Notes: generated by a model not told the origin, from the sequence alone. A stretch of DNA of 64,000 nucleotides from JAKFEE01 sp036675815 (GCA_036675815.1 JAKFEE010000005.1:1-64000), one strand, 5' to 3'; counted from the first letter of the stretch, positions 7,758-18,239 are shown. Translations and numbers: made by a program.

Positions 7758-8809
7758 CAGCCGCCCCGCTCCGCGCGCCGAGCCACGATCTCCTCGTAGA
7801 AGTCGAGGTAGCTGCGCACCAGCACGTCCTTGGTGAACTGGGTCCTATAGTCGACGATGCCGTTCTCGGTCAGGCGCCGGCGCAACTCGGGATCGGCCAG
7901 GCAGCGTGCAATCTGGTCGCGCAGGCCCTGGACGTCGTCGATGGCACACAACAGCCCGTTCTCGTCGTGGCGGATGTAGTCGCGCGGCCCGGCGCTGGCG
8001 GCGGCGACGATGGGGCGGCGCAGCGCCCACGCTTCCAGCATGACGATGCCGAAGGGCTCGAACCGCGACGGCACCACGAAGACGTCGGCAGCTTCGAGCA
8101 GCGCCGCGCTGTCGGTGCGCCATCCCAGCAGCTTGACCCGATCGGCCAGGCCAAGGCGCTGGATCAGCGCCTCGAGCTCGCCGCGCAGTTCGCCCTCGCC
8201 TGCGATCCACAAATAAACGCCCGGCAGGCCGTGCACCGCCTTGATCAGCACGTCGAGGGCTTTGCGCGGATGGAGCCGCGCCAGGGCAAGCAGCAGCGGA
8301 GCGCCCTCGGGAATACCCAAGGCGGCACGGTCGATGGGCACGGCGGGCTTGATGTCCGAGAACTGGTGGATGAGGCGGATGCGCTCGGCCGGCACGCCCG
8401 CCTCGGCGATATGCCGAACGATGTCCTTGGTGATGCTGACGAAGTAGTCGAGGTGACGGAACCGCTTGAGATCATGGTAGCCACCGAACCAGCCGACGCG
8501 CACGGTGCGGGGATCGGTGGCAAAGGTGGCGGCGCGGCCCATCCACGCCTGGACGACATGGGGGCGGAATCGGCGGATGGCGCTGGCAATGGCGAAACGC
8601 GTCGCCAGCGGCGGGAAGCTGGCGAAGGCGTTGATCCGATAGGAAAGGCCAGCGGCCTTCAGCCGTTCCACCCGCAAGGGATTGTCGCGGGTGATGACCA
8701 ACTGCTCCAGCCCCGCCTCATGCAGCGCGGCGCAGGTGTCGATGAACTGCATCTCGCCGCCGCCGAATTCGGCCCCGGCCATCATCTGCAGCACGCGCAC
8801 GCGGCTCAT
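7757..8809 (-). CDS. Glycosyltransferase family 4
   Basis: Retaining GT-B glycosyltransferase of 350 residues. The N-terminal RVLQMMAGAEFGGGEMQF is the usual acceptor-domain start; the C-terminal half carries LLALARLHPRKALDVLIKAV, LWIAGEGELRGELEALIQRLGL, VKLLGWRTDSAALLEAADVF and the EX7E segment PFGIVMLEAWALRRPIVAA. It is predicted to act at the cytoplasmic membrane on a lipid-linked or LPS-core acceptor. It overlaps the preceding GT4 gene by four bases and the next GT9 gene by one. The donor is unknown. Confidence 0.88.
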   Translation of the reverse strand: MSRVRVLQMMAGAEFGGGEMQFIDTCAALHEAGLEQLVITRDNPLRVERLKAAGLSYRINAFASFPPLATRFAIASAIRRFRPHVVQAWMGRAATFATDPRTVRVGWFGGYHDLKRFRHLDYFVSITKDIVRHIAEAGVPAERIRLIHQFSDIKPAVPIDRAALGIPEGAPLLLALARLHPRKALDVLIKAVHGLPGVYLWIAGEGELRGELEALIQRLGLADRVKLLGWRTDSAALLEAADVFVVPSRFEPFGIVMLEAWALRRPIVAAASAGPRDYIRHDENGLLCAIDDVQGLRDQIARCLADPELRRRLTENGIVDYRTQFTKDVLVRSYLDFYEEIVARRAERGG

Positions 8810-9843
8810 GGCCCGCCCCCCGCGAACAGGACCTCGAAATCGGCGGCGACGGCGTCCCAGCCGCGCTCGCGCTGGCTGGCATGTGCGCCCTGGTTCAGGC
8901 TCCAGAACATCTCGTCGTTGGTCAACAACTGAACGGCGACGTTGGCGAAGGCGTCGTCATCGGGAACCACATAGCCGGTCTCGCCATCGCGGACGCGCTC
9001 GCGCACGGCGCCCAAGGGCCGCGCCACCGCCGGCAGGCCGCAGGCCTGGCTCTCCATCAGGGTGAAGCAGGCCATGTCGTCGGCGTGGCCGGGATAGAGA
9101 TGGACGCGCGCCGCGCGATAATCGGCGGCCATGCCGAGGTCGCCCTTGGGGCGGAGAATCGTCACCCCCCGCTCACGCGCCGCCAGCGCCTGGGCCAGCA
9201 CCGGCTTCAGCGGCTGGGCGCACTCGCCGCCGAGTTGAGCCTTGTCGAGCGCCATCGAATAGACGTGCAGCTCGGCCTCCGGGCAGGCCGGGTGGATGCG
9301 CTCGCACCACAGCCGCAGCAGCCAGTCGAGGCCGTGCAGCGGATGCGTGGTGACGATGGCGCGCGGCACCCCGGCCGGCCGCGTCGGTTCCTCGGCCATG
9401 TAGTCGGGGCGCAGCCCGGGCGGGATCACCGAAGCCCGCAGCTTGCCCCCCGCCCAGGTGGCGTGGTGGGTGAAACCGAAGAACACCAGGTCCGGGGCGG
9501 TGTCGTCGAGAATCCGGCGGTTGGCGGGGTGCTGCAGATACCCGGCCGGGGCGGCCAGCCACAATACGCGTCGGCCCACCTGACGCACGGCGGTCAGCAG
9601 CGGCGGCTTGCGGAAGGCGATGAGCACGTCGGTCTGCAACGGCCGCTCGGCGTCCCAGGCCTCCCACTGCGCGCCCTCGATGCTCATCCGGTAACGGCAG
9701 CGATTGAACACCGTCACCTGATGGCCGCGCCGCGCCAGCGCGCCCGGCAGGCTGGCAAAGGCCTTTTCGGCCCCGCCCAGCGGCTGCCCGCCCGGCATGT
9801 AGGCGTCGAACGGAATCGAGTCGTCGAAGAGTGTCACGCGCAT
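8806..9843 (-). CDS. Glycosyltransferase family 4 (first gene of glycan operon)
   Basis: A 345-residue GT-B protein with an N-terminal GGAEKAFASLPGALARRGHQV acceptor-site motif and a C-terminal nucleotide-sugar region RAARVHLYPGHADDMACFTL plus MESQACGLPAVARPLGAVRE, which contains the EX7E pair. The middle (GLDWLLRLWCERIHPACPEAE, then LHVYSM) is more divergent than in its neighbour, so the two are unlikely to be recent duplicates. It heads a run of five overlapping minus-strand genes, so expression probably starts in the 111-bp divergent gap shared with ygfZ. Donor and acceptor specificity cannot be told. Confidence 0.84.
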   Translation of the reverse strand: MRVTLFDDSIPFDAYMPGGQPLGGAEKAFASLPGALARRGHQVTVFNRCRYRMSIEGAQWEAWDAERPLQTDVLIAFRKPPLLTAVRQVGRRVLWLAAPAGYLQHPANRRILDDTAPDLVFFGFTHHATWAGGKLRASVIPPGLRPDYMAEEPTRPAGVPRAIVTTHPLHGLDWLLRLWCERIHPACPEAELHVYSMALDKAQLGGECAQPLKPVLAQALAARERGVTILRPKGDLGMAADYRAARVHLYPGHADDMACFTLMESQACGLPAVARPLGAVRERVRDGETGYVVPDDDAFANVAVQLLTNDEMFWSLNQGAHASQRERGWDAVAADFEVLFAGGGP

Positions 9844-9954
9844 GCCCGCAGCTTATACGTCCGCCGCTCGCGGAACACCATAGCGCGAGGCCCTTGCGGG
9901 CAACGGGGAAGTTTCCCTACCTTCCTCGCACCAAGAACGCAGAAGGATCTCGCC

Positions 9955-10839
9955 ATGGCGCCTGCCCTCGCCGTCCGCCTTGCCCATCGCGGCGTGCTCG
10001 CCGTCGCCGGTGACGACCGCCGCACGTTTCTTCAAGGGCTGGTGTCGAACGACGTCGCCAGGGCAACGGGCGAGCGCGCCATCTGGTCGGCGTTCCTCAC
10101 CCCCCAGGGAAAGTTCCTGCACGACTTGTTCCTGGTCGAGCAGGCAGACCGTTTCCTGCTCGATTGCGAGGCCGCCGAGCGTGCCGAGGATTTGCGCAAG
10201 CGCCTGTCGCTGTACAAGCTGCGCGCCAAGGTGACCGTCGGTGCCGCTCCGGAATTCGGCGTTTTCGCCTTGCTCGGCGACGATCTGGGCCTGATGGAAC
10301 CGGGTGCGGCGCGGAGCTTCGGCGGCGGGATCGCCTTCGTCGACCCACGACTGCCGCAGGCGGGGCTGCGGGCGATCCTGCCGCTGGATGGCGCCGAGCG
10401 GGTGCTGGCGGAGGCGGGATTCGCCGCCGGGTCCCCCGACGATTACGACCGCCTGCGCATCTCCTTGGGCCTGCCCGACGGCAGCCGCGACATGACCGTG
10501 GACAAGGCCCTCCTGCTGGAGAACGGTTTCGAGGAGTTGAACGGCGTCGATTTCCAGAAAGGCTGCTACATGGGCCAGGAGCTGACGGCGCGGACCAAGT
10601 ATCGTGGCCTGGTGAAGAAGCGGCTGATGCCGGTGCATCTGGACGGCCCGGCGCCGGCGGCGGGCACGCCGCTGATGCTGGGCGAGCAGGACGCCGGCGA
10701 GATGCGCTCGTCCTGCGGCGACGTCGGCCTTGCCCTGGTGCGATTGGAGCATCTCAAACAGGCAAGGCGCGACGGCCTGAACGCCGGTGAGACGCGCATC
10801 CGGCCCTGGCCCGCCGAATGGATGAGGGTGAACGCATAA
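9955..10839 (+). CDS. ygfZ: YgfZ/GcvT-type folate-binding protein (Fe-S cluster maturation)
   Basis: Protein of 294 residues related to the glycine-cleavage T protein. YgfZ/IBA57 assists assembly or repair of certain [4Fe-4S] enzymes using folate. The signature K-G-C-Y-x-G-Q-E is present as FQKGCYMGQELTARTKYRG (about residues 202-220), preceded by the N-terminal GVLAVAGDDRRTFLQGLVSND. The start ATG 9955 has an AGAAGGA site 8 bases upstream; the open frame continues far upstream only because it is antisense to the GT4 gene. One base separates its stop from the uup start, so the two are probably co-transcribed. Confidence 0.93.
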   Translation: MAPALAVRLAHRGVLAVAGDDRRTFLQGLVSNDVARATGERAIWSAFLTPQGKFLHDLFLVEQADRFLLDCEAAERAEDLRKRLSLYKLRAKVTVGAAPEFGVFALLGDDLGLMEPGAARSFGGGIAFVDPRLPQAGLRAILPLDGAERVLAEAGFAAGSPDDYDRLRISLGLPDGSRDMTVDKALLLENGFEELNGVDFQKGCYMGQELTARTKYRGLVKKRLMPVHLDGPAPAAGTPLMLGEQDAGEMRSSCGDVGLALVRLEHLKQARRDGLNAGETRIRPWPAEWMRVNA

Positions 10840-10840
10840 C

Positions 10841-12649
<1,809 letters not shown>

Positions 12650-12666
12650 TGGGTTTAGGTTGATAC

Positions 12667-12722
12667 GGAGCGCCGACCTCCAGGTCCGCACGCGGGACTG
12701 CGGAGCTGGAGCTCCGCGCTCC
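12667..12722. repeat. Family-2 bipartite palindromic element
   Basis: Arms GGAGCGCCGACCTCCAGGTC and CTGCGGAGCTGGAGCTCCGC form two hairpins in inverted orientation, with GGAGCG at one end and CGCTCC at the other. It lies just after the uup stop, where it could also end transcription. Confidence 0.75.
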
Positions 12723-12783
12723 GTCCGAGGGAACCGCGCGCCCCTTTACCATGTTCCTCGAAGGCATCTTCGGAGGACATGCC

Positions 12784-14301
12784 ATGACCGCGCCGCTGCC
12801 CGGCAGACTGCAATCCTTTTGGAACGAGGCGGCGGTCACGGCGCCGCCGCGCCGGCTCGGCGACGGGGAGCGCGTGGACGTCGCCGTTGTCGGTGGCGGA
12901 TTGTGTGGCCTTACCGCCGCCCTGCTGCTGGCCCGCGCCGGGCGTTCGGTGGCCGTGTTGGAGGCACGGCGCCTGGGGCAGCAGGTCACCGGCCACACCA
13001 CGGCCAAGGTCACCGTCCAGCACGGCCTCATCTACGCCGATCTGATGGACACCTTCGGCGAGGCGGGCGCCCGCGCCTATGCCGATGCCAATCGGGCCGC
13101 CTTGGACTGGATCGCATCGGCGGTGCGTGATCGGCAGATCGCTTGCGATTTCGAGCGCAAGCCCGCCTTTGCTTATGCCGAGCGCGACGACAGTCTGTCC
13201 CGCCTGGAACGCGAGCGCGACGCCGCACGCAAATTGGGCCTGCCGGTATCGCTGGATCGCCACACCGACCTTCCGTTTCCCGTGGCGGCGGCGCTGCGTT
13301 TCGATGATCAGGCGCAATTCCACCCGATAAAGTACCTGAACGCCATACTGAGCGAGTTGAGCGAGCGTGGCTGCCGCTTGTTCGAGGACACGCGCGTGAT
13401 CGACGTCGACGATGGCAACACCTGCCGCGTCACGACGGAGACGGCGACTTTGCCGGCAGCCGAGGTGATCGTGGCGACCAATCTGCCGATCCTCGACCGC
13501 GGCGGCTATTTCGCCAAGGCGACGCCGCAGCGCCACATCATGCTGGCGGCACGCCTGGCCGAGGGCGCACCGCCCTTGGCCGGGATGTACATCAGCGTCG
13601 AAGCCCCCAGTCGCTCGCTGCGCACGGCAACGGGGGCGGGCGGACCGCTGCTGATCGTCGTCGGCGAGGCGTTCAAGCCCGGCAGGCGCGACACCGCCGA
13701 ATTGACGCGTTCTCTGGAGGGCTGGGTCACCAGCCGTTTCGCCGTGCGCTCTGTCGATTATCGCTGGGGCAATCAGGACTATTTCCCCATCGATCGCGTA
13801 CCGTATGTCGGCAGACTGCTGCCCAACTCCAGACACGTTCGCATCGCCACCGGCTTTCAGGCCTGGGGCATGACGAATGCCACCGCCGCCGCCATGATGC
13901 TGGCCGACGACATCCTGGGGCGGCCCAATCCGTGGGCGGAAACCTTCCGCTCGACCCGCATTCACGTCAGCGCCGGCGGCATGCGCTTGCTCAAGGAAAA
14001 CCTGGACGTCGCAGCGCATTTCGTGAAGGGCCACACCATCGGCAGCGCCGAAGGCACGCCCGAGCGCCTATCGCCCGGCGATGGCGGGATCGTCAGGGTC
14101 GAGGGCCGCGCCGTCGCCGCCTACCGCGACGGCGACGGAAGGCTTCACGCGGTGTCACCGGTGTGTACCCATATGGGCTGCCACGTGCACTGGAATGCCG
14201 CCGAACAGAGCTGGGACTGCCCCTGCCACGGCTCGCGTTTCGACGTCGACGGCAAGGTGCTGAACGGGCCGACGGTGAGACCCCTGCCGCCCAGAGCGTG
14301 A
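12784..14301 (+). CDS. FAD-dependent oxidoreductase with C-terminal Rieske [2Fe-2S] domain
   Basis: Fusion protein of 505 residues. The N-terminal part (about 30-400) is a DAO/GlpD-type FAD oxidoreductase with the dinucleotide motif VDVAVVGGGLCGLTAALLLARAGRSVAVLEA and the HTTAKVTVQHGLIY segment; the end is a Rieske domain with CTHMGC and CPCHGS (about residues 460-490) supplying the two Cys and two His ligands. Such proteins oxidise amino-acid-like or small amine substrates and pass electrons to the cluster, but the substrate here is unknown. The ATG at 12784 is preferred because GGAGGA lies 7 bases upstream; an earlier ATG at 12751 lacks a good site. It appears to be a stand-alone gene. Confidence 0.86.
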   Translation: MTAPLPGRLQSFWNEAAVTAPPRRLGDGERVDVAVVGGGLCGLTAALLLARAGRSVAVLEARRLGQQVTGHTTAKVTVQHGLIYADLMDTFGEAGARAYADANRAALDWIASAVRDRQIACDFERKPAFAYAERDDSLSRLERERDAARKLGLPVSLDRHTDLPFPVAAALRFDDQAQFHPIKYLNAILSELSERGCRLFEDTRVIDVDDGNTCRVTTETATLPAAEVIVATNLPILDRGGYFAKATPQRHIMLAARLAEGAPPLAGMYISVEAPSRSLRTATGAGGPLLIVVGEAFKPGRRDTAELTRSLEGWVTSRFAVRSVDYRWGNQDYFPIDRVPYVGRLLPNSRHVRIATGFQAWGMTNATAAAMMLADDILGRPNPWAETFRSTRIHVSAGGMRLLKENLDVAAHFVKGHTIGSAEGTPERLSPGDGGIVRVEGRAVAAYRDGDGRLHAVSPVCTHMGCHVHWNAAEQSWDCPCHGSRFDVDGKVLNGPTVRPLPPRA

Positions 14302-14381
14302 CCGAATGAACGGCGCGCGGGTTGTCGTGACCCACCATTATTGATTAGCATAACAATCCGCGTTACCTGAGGACGGAAGCG

Positions 14382-14885
14382 ATGAGTGCGCGCAAGAAAT
14401 CGGCGTCGGCACCCCGCGGCGCCAACTCCGATGCCGGATTGGTTGCGCCGCAGATCAAAGAGCCGCTCATTTTCGGCGAAATCGTCGGCTATGCGTTGCG
14501 CCGCGCCCAGTTCGCCATCTATCAGGACTATGCCCGCACCGTCGCCGAGTTGGACATCCGACCGGCACAGTTCGCGGCGCTGGCGATCATCGCCGCCAAT
14601 CCCGGGCTCAGCCAGACGGCCTTGGCGACGATGATGGGCATCGACCGCTCGGGCGCGGTGACCCTGATCGATGCGCTCGAGGGGCGCGGCCTGGCGGCGC
14701 GCCTGCCGTCGCAGGTCGACCGCCGCACCTACGCCATTATGCTCACCGCCGCCGGGCAGACCATGCTGGCGCGGCTGACCGAGCGCGTGAGCGAGCACGA
14801 CCGCCGCATGACCGCGGCACTGAGCGAGGCCGAGAAGGCGCGATTGATCGATATGCTGCGTCGCCTGTACGATCGGCCAAATTAG
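14382..14885 (+). CDS. MarR family regulator, hydroxycinnamate-type
   Basis: A 167-residue regulator with a winged helix-turn-helix at about 65-125 (FAALAIIAANPGLSQTALAT, MMGIDRSGAVTLIDALEGRG) and the wing motif VDRRTYAIMLTAAG. An extended N-terminus of about 30 residues precedes the dimerisation helices. MarR proteins beside crotonase and aryl-CoA ligase genes (for example CouR and HcaR) are repressors released by hydroxycinnamoyl-CoA esters. The shared motif found 3' of this gene and at 16.86 kb is a plausible operator. The leader (about 14333-14360) also contains an AT-rich dyad, TTATTGATTAGCATAACAAT. Confidence 0.88.
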   Translation: MSARKKSASAPRGANSDAGLVAPQIKEPLIFGEIVGYALRRAQFAIYQDYARTVAELDIRPAQFAALAIIAANPGLSQTALATMMGIDRSGAVTLIDALEGRGLAARLPSQVDRRTYAIMLTAAGQTMLARLTERVSEHDRRMTAALSEAEKARLIDMLRRLYDRPN

Positions 14886-14905
14886 TTGTTGAACGCAACA
14901 GTTAT
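14885..14905 (+). promoter_or_regulatory. Putative MarR operator, site 1
   Basis: GTTG-N5-CGCAACAGTTAT, beginning on the last base of the MarR stop codon and ending 45 bases before the crotonase ATG. The right half continues into GTTATGGGCAATAAC, itself an inverted repeat with 5-bp arms. The same 16 fixed positions recur at 16858-16878. Confidence 0.6.
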
Positions 14906-14950
14906 GGGCAATAACATCCGCGCCATCGCCATGACACGGTACGGGAACCG

Positions 14951-15727
14951 ATGAGCGCCACCTTCAAGCACCTGACGGTCGAGCTTCGCGACAACGTCGC
15001 CCTGGTCGGCCTCGATCGACCGGGGAAGCGCAACGCGCTCAACGATACCCTGATCGCCAATCTGCACGATTTCTTCGCCCAGCCGCCGGCGGCGGCACGG
15101 GTGGCGGTGCTGTATGGCCGCGGCGAACACTTCTGCGCCGGGCTCGACCTTGCCGAGCACAGCGAGCGTGACGCCTTCGAGGCGATGATGAACTCGCAGT
15201 CGTGGCATCGCGCCTTCAATCAGGTGCAGCATGGCGGGCTGCCGGTGGTTACGGCGATGACCGGCGCGGTCGTCGGCGGCGGCCTCGAACTGGCGGCGGC
15301 GGCCCATGTGCGCGTGGCCGAGCCCTCGTGCTTCTACTCCCTGCCCGAAGGCCAGCGCGGCATCTTCGTCGGCGGCGGCGGCTCGGTGCGCGTCGCCCGC
15401 ATCATCGGTGCCGGCCGCATGACCGAGATGATGCTCACCGGCCGCGCCTACGGCGCCGACGAGGGCCAATCGCTGGGCCTGTCGCATTATCTGGTCAAGC
15501 CGGGCGAAGCCTTGGACAAGGCCCTGGACCTGGCGCGCCGCATCGCCGGCAACGCCCCGCTGTCCAACTACGCCGCCATCAACGCCTTGCCGCGCATCGC
15601 CGACATGGCGGCACAGGATGGCCTGTTCACCGAATCGCTCATGGTGGCGATGGCGCAGACCAGCGACGAGGCCCGCGCCCGGATGCAAGCCTTCCTGCAG
15701 AAGCGGGCCCCCAAAGCCGGGCAGTAG
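14951..15727 (+). CDS. Crotonase family enzyme (enoyl-CoA hydratase/isomerase)
   Basis: A 258-residue crotonase-fold protein that binds CoA thioesters. The oxyanion-hole elements are visible as GRGEHFCAGLDLAEHS (about 55-70) and TGAVVGGGLELAAAAHVRVA (about 97-116). The second active-site region reads LPEGQRGIFVGGGGSVRVAR, which keeps a Glu in LPEG but departs from the common PGAGGTQ. Given the downstream ligase and the MarR gene next door, it probably hydrates an arylpropenoyl-CoA such as feruloyl- or coumaroyl-CoA, either as hydratase/lyase or as a beta-oxidation hydratase. It is convergent with the 3-hydroxyacyl-CoA dehydrogenase gene. Confidence 0.85.
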   Translation: MSATFKHLTVELRDNVALVGLDRPGKRNALNDTLIANLHDFFAQPPAAARVAVLYGRGEHFCAGLDLAEHSERDAFEAMMNSQSWHRAFNQVQHGGLPVVTAMTGAVVGGGLELAAAAHVRVAEPSCFYSLPEGQRGIFVGGGGSVRVARIIGAGRMTEMMLTGRAYGADEGQSLGLSHYLVKPGEALDKALDLARRIAGNAPLSNYAAINALPRIADMAAQDGLFTESLMVAMAQTSDEARARMQAFLQKRAPKAGQ

Positions 15728-15730
15728 CAG

Positions 15731-15754
15731 CCCTCTCCCGCAGGCGGGAGAGGG
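15731..15754. terminator. Hairpin between convergent genes
   Basis: CCCTCTCCCGC-AG-GCGGGAGAGGG, an 11-bp perfect stem with a two-base loop in the 35-base gap between convergent stops at 15727 and 15763. It belongs to the family-3 repeats and could end transcription in both directions; no T-tract follows. Confidence 0.5.
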
Positions 15755-15762
15755 GGAATGGG

Positions 15763-16815
15763 TTAGGCAGGAGGAACAACTGCGCCGTGGCGCGCCGCCA
15801 GCGGCGCCACCAGGGCTTCGACCCGGGCCCGCCCCAGCGCCCGCATCGCCGCACAGGGCTGCCATTGCCATTGCAGCCCGAGTCGAGCGCCCAGGTCGAT
15901 ATCCTCGGGCGCCGCCACCTGTTCGTCGAGTTCCTGCAGCACCGCCAGGAACACCGCCGCTTGCAGGCGCTCGGCAATCATGTCGGCATCCGCGGTCAGG
16001 GCCGCTTCGCCGGCATTCCATGACTCGCCGCTGCCGCCGATCCGTATCAGGCCCGGCGCCGGAGCATAGAACTCTCCCAGGTTGGCCAGGGTTCGCGCCG
16101 CATGCAAGGCGATGGCCGGCTTGGTCAAATCCATCACCCGGAATGGCCCGGCGGCGGTGCCGAAGGCTTGGCAGGCGACGGCATCGATCTCCGCTGGCCG
16201 CCATCCCTCGTCGGCCAGGCGCACCGCTTCGTTGAGGTAGGGAACGAAGAATCGGTTGATGGCGAAGCCGAAGACGTCGCGGCAGGCGATCGGTTGCTTG
16301 CCGCAGCCATGGACGAAGGCAAAGGCCCGGTCCATCGACGCCTGCGACGTTGCCTTGCCGCGCACCACCTCGACCAACGGATTGACCGCGGCCGGGAAGA
16401 AATAATGCAGGCCGAGGAAGCGTTGCGGCGCGCGCACGGCGCGGGCAAGGTCGTCGACACGGAGCGAGCTGGTATTGGTGGCCAGCACCGCTTCGTCGCT
16501 CACGATCGGCGTCAACGCGGAGAACAGCGTCGCCTTGGCGGCCGGATCCTCGTAGATCGCCTCGATCACCAGACCGCAATCGGCGAGATCGGCGACATCG
16601 CCTGGCACCAGACGCGCTCGTGTCGCCTCTGCCGTCGTGGCGCTCATCTTGCCCTTGTCGACGGCGCGGGCCAGGGATGCCTCGATCGCCGCCAGGCCGC
16701 GCGCCGCCGCCGCCGGGTCGCGGTCGGTCAGGCGCACCGTATAGCCGTGCTGCGCCGCCCCATGCGCGATACCGCAGCCCATGGTGCCCGCCCCGACTAC
16801 GCCAATCCTGTCCAT
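15763..16815 (-). CDS. 3-hydroxyacyl-CoA dehydrogenase (HbdA/FadB C-type)
   Basis: NAD-dependent L-3-hydroxyacyl-CoA dehydrogenase of 350 residues. The N-terminal Rossmann motif is RIGVVGAGTMGCGIAHGAAQ; the catalytic His lies in FLGLHYFFPAAVNPLVEVV and the linker-domain contact in DVFGFAINRFFVPYLNEAVR. The length exceeds the usual ~285-residue stand-alone form because of a second short C-terminal domain (about 285-350), as in 3-hydroxyadipyl-CoA dehydrogenases. The start at 16815 opens directly on the Rossmann strand; the upstream in-frame codons lie in the intergenic control region. It diverges from the ABC importer, and the operator-like motif lies 43 bases upstream of its start. A likely role is oxidation of the 3-hydroxyaryl-propionyl-CoA formed by the crotonase. 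Confidence 0.87.
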   Translation of the reverse strand: MDRIGVVGAGTMGCGIAHGAAQHGYTVRLTDRDPAAAARGLAAIEASLARAVDKGKMSATTAEATRARLVPGDVADLADCGLVIEAIYEDPAAKATLFSALTPIVSDEAVLATNTSSLRVDDLARAVRAPQRFLGLHYFFPAAVNPLVEVVRGKATSQASMDRAFAFVHGCGKQPIACRDVFGFAINRFFVPYLNEAVRLADEGWRPAEIDAVACQAFGTAAGPFRVMDLTKPAIALHAARTLANLGEFYAPAPGLIRIGGSGESWNAGEAALTADADMIAERLQAAVFLAVLQELDEQVAAPEDIDLGARLGLQWQWQPCAAMRALGRARVEALVAPLAARHGAVVPPA

Positions 16816-16857
16816 CGCGCCGCCTCCCGCTCCAGTTGGCCCTATCCTGCCGTGTAT

Positions 16858-16878
16858 GTTGTGATGCGCAACAGTTAT
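16858..16878 (+). promoter_or_regulatory. Putative MarR operator, site 2
   Basis: GTTG-N5-CGCAACAGTTAT, matching the 14885 site at all 16 fixed positions. It lies in the 161-bp divergent gap between the dehydrogenase (start 16815) and the ABC importer (start 16977), positioned to control both. Confidence 0.6.
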
Positions 16879-16976
16879 TGTCGGCAACCACCCCTTGACG
16901 CCTTTGGCGCACGCGTCCACACTGATCGCCAAAGGACTGTCGAAAAAGAACGGTCTACGACGTCAAGGGAGTGACC

Positions 16977-18236
16977 ATGTCCAAAACCAAGGGGACCATT
17001 GCGTCCGCGTCCACCCCGATCAGCCGCCGCGCCTTTGGCACGGGCGCCGCCGCCGGCGCCATGCTGCTGGCCTCGGGGATGCCGATCCGCTCGTTGCGTG
17101 CCGCCGAGCCCCTCAGGGTTGGCGTGCTGCTGCCGCGCTCGGGCCATCTGGCGCTGATCGGCCAGGCCTGCCAGCGCGGCGCCGAATTGTCGGTGCCGAT
17201 CCTGGCCGATCTCGGCCATCAGGTGCAGTTGATGAACGCCGACACGGAATCCAACCCCGATGTCGGCCGTACCCAGGCCGAGAAGCTGATCCGCGAAGGC
17301 GCCCACGTGCTGATGGGCTGCTTCGACTCCGCCACCACGGCGGCGGTGGCGCAGGTGGCCGAGCAGAAGGGCGTGCCCTTCGTCATCAACATCGGCGCCG
17401 ACCCGGCGATCACCGAGCAGGGCTACAAGTTCGTCTTCCGCAACTTCCCGACCAGCGTCATGCTGGGCATGGGCGGCCTCAAGCTGTTCAACGACATCTT
17501 CCAGGCCACCGGCACCACGGCCAAGACCGCGGTGCTGATGCATGTCAACGACAGCTTCGGCAATTCGATGCGGGGCGGCATCGAGAAGTTGATGCCCAAG
17601 CTCAATCTGCCCTTCCAGATCGTCGAGACCATCGCCTACGACCCCAAGGCGCGCGACCTGGCGCTGGAGGTGTCCAAGGCCAAGGCGGCCAATGCCGACA
17701 TCCACATGGTGGTGACGCGCCTCAACGACGCCATCCTGATGGTGCGCGAGATGGTCAAGCAGCAGTACGCGCCGATGGGCATCATCAGCCCCGGCAGCCC
17801 CGGCATGTACGAGAAGCAGTTCTTCAAGACCCTGGGCAAGTACGCCAACTACTGCACCACCAACGTGCCGTGGTTCGACCCCAACCAGAAGCTGGCCAAG
17901 GTGCTCGAGGAACGCTTCGAGAAGGCCTATCCCGAGGAGTCGTTCGAGCTCAACATCGGCTTCACCTTCGAAGCGGTGCTGATCGCCGCCGACGCCTACA
18001 AGCGCGCCGGCTCGGGCAACCCGCAGGCGTTGGCCGAGGCGCTGCGCGCCACCAGCATCGCCGACCGGGTGATGATCGGTGGGCCGATCAAGTTCAACGA
18101 GAAGGGCCAGAACGAGAACCTGCGCTCGGCCGCGGTGCAGAACCTCGACGGCAAGCCGACGGTGGTGTTGCCTACCGAATCGGCGCAGGCCAAGCCGGTG
18201 TTCCCGATGCCCGACTGGAAGGCGCGCGGCGCGTAG
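16977..18236 (+). CDS. ABC importer substrate-binding protein, Liv type, Tat-exported
   Basis: Periplasmic-binding protein of 419 residues in the Leu/Ile/Val (Peripla_BP_6) family. The N-terminus carries a twin-arginine signal, ISRRAFGTGAAAGAMLLASG, ending about RAAEP, so it is probably exported folded. The mature start LRVGVLLPRSGHLALIGQAC and VLMGCFDSATTAAVAQVAEQ are typical of the family. The ATG at 16977 lies 6 bases after AAGGGAG; a GTG at 16971 abuts that site and is less likely. It is the first gene of a five-gene importer. Liv-type systems often carry aromatic acids, and the neighbours point to a hydroxycinnamate-like substrate. Confidence 0.88.
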   Translation: MSKTKGTIASASTPISRRAFGTGAAAGAMLLASGMPIRSLRAAEPLRVGVLLPRSGHLALIGQACQRGAELSVPILADLGHQVQLMNADTESNPDVGRTQAEKLIREGAHVLMGCFDSATTAAVAQVAEQKGVPFVINIGADPAITEQGYKFVFRNFPTSVMLGMGGLKLFNDIFQATGTTAKTAVLMHVNDSFGNSMRGGIEKLMPKLNLPFQIVETIAYDPKARDLALEVSKAKAANADIHMVVTRLNDAILMVREMVKQQYAPMGIISPGSPGMYEKQFFKTLGKYANYCTTNVPWFDPNQKLAKVLEERFEKAYPEESFELNIGFTFEAVLIAADAYKRAGSGNPQALAEALRATSIADRVMIGGPIKFNEKGQNENLRSAAVQNLDGKPTVVLPTESAQAKPVFPMPDWKARGA

Positions 18237-18239
18237 GAA

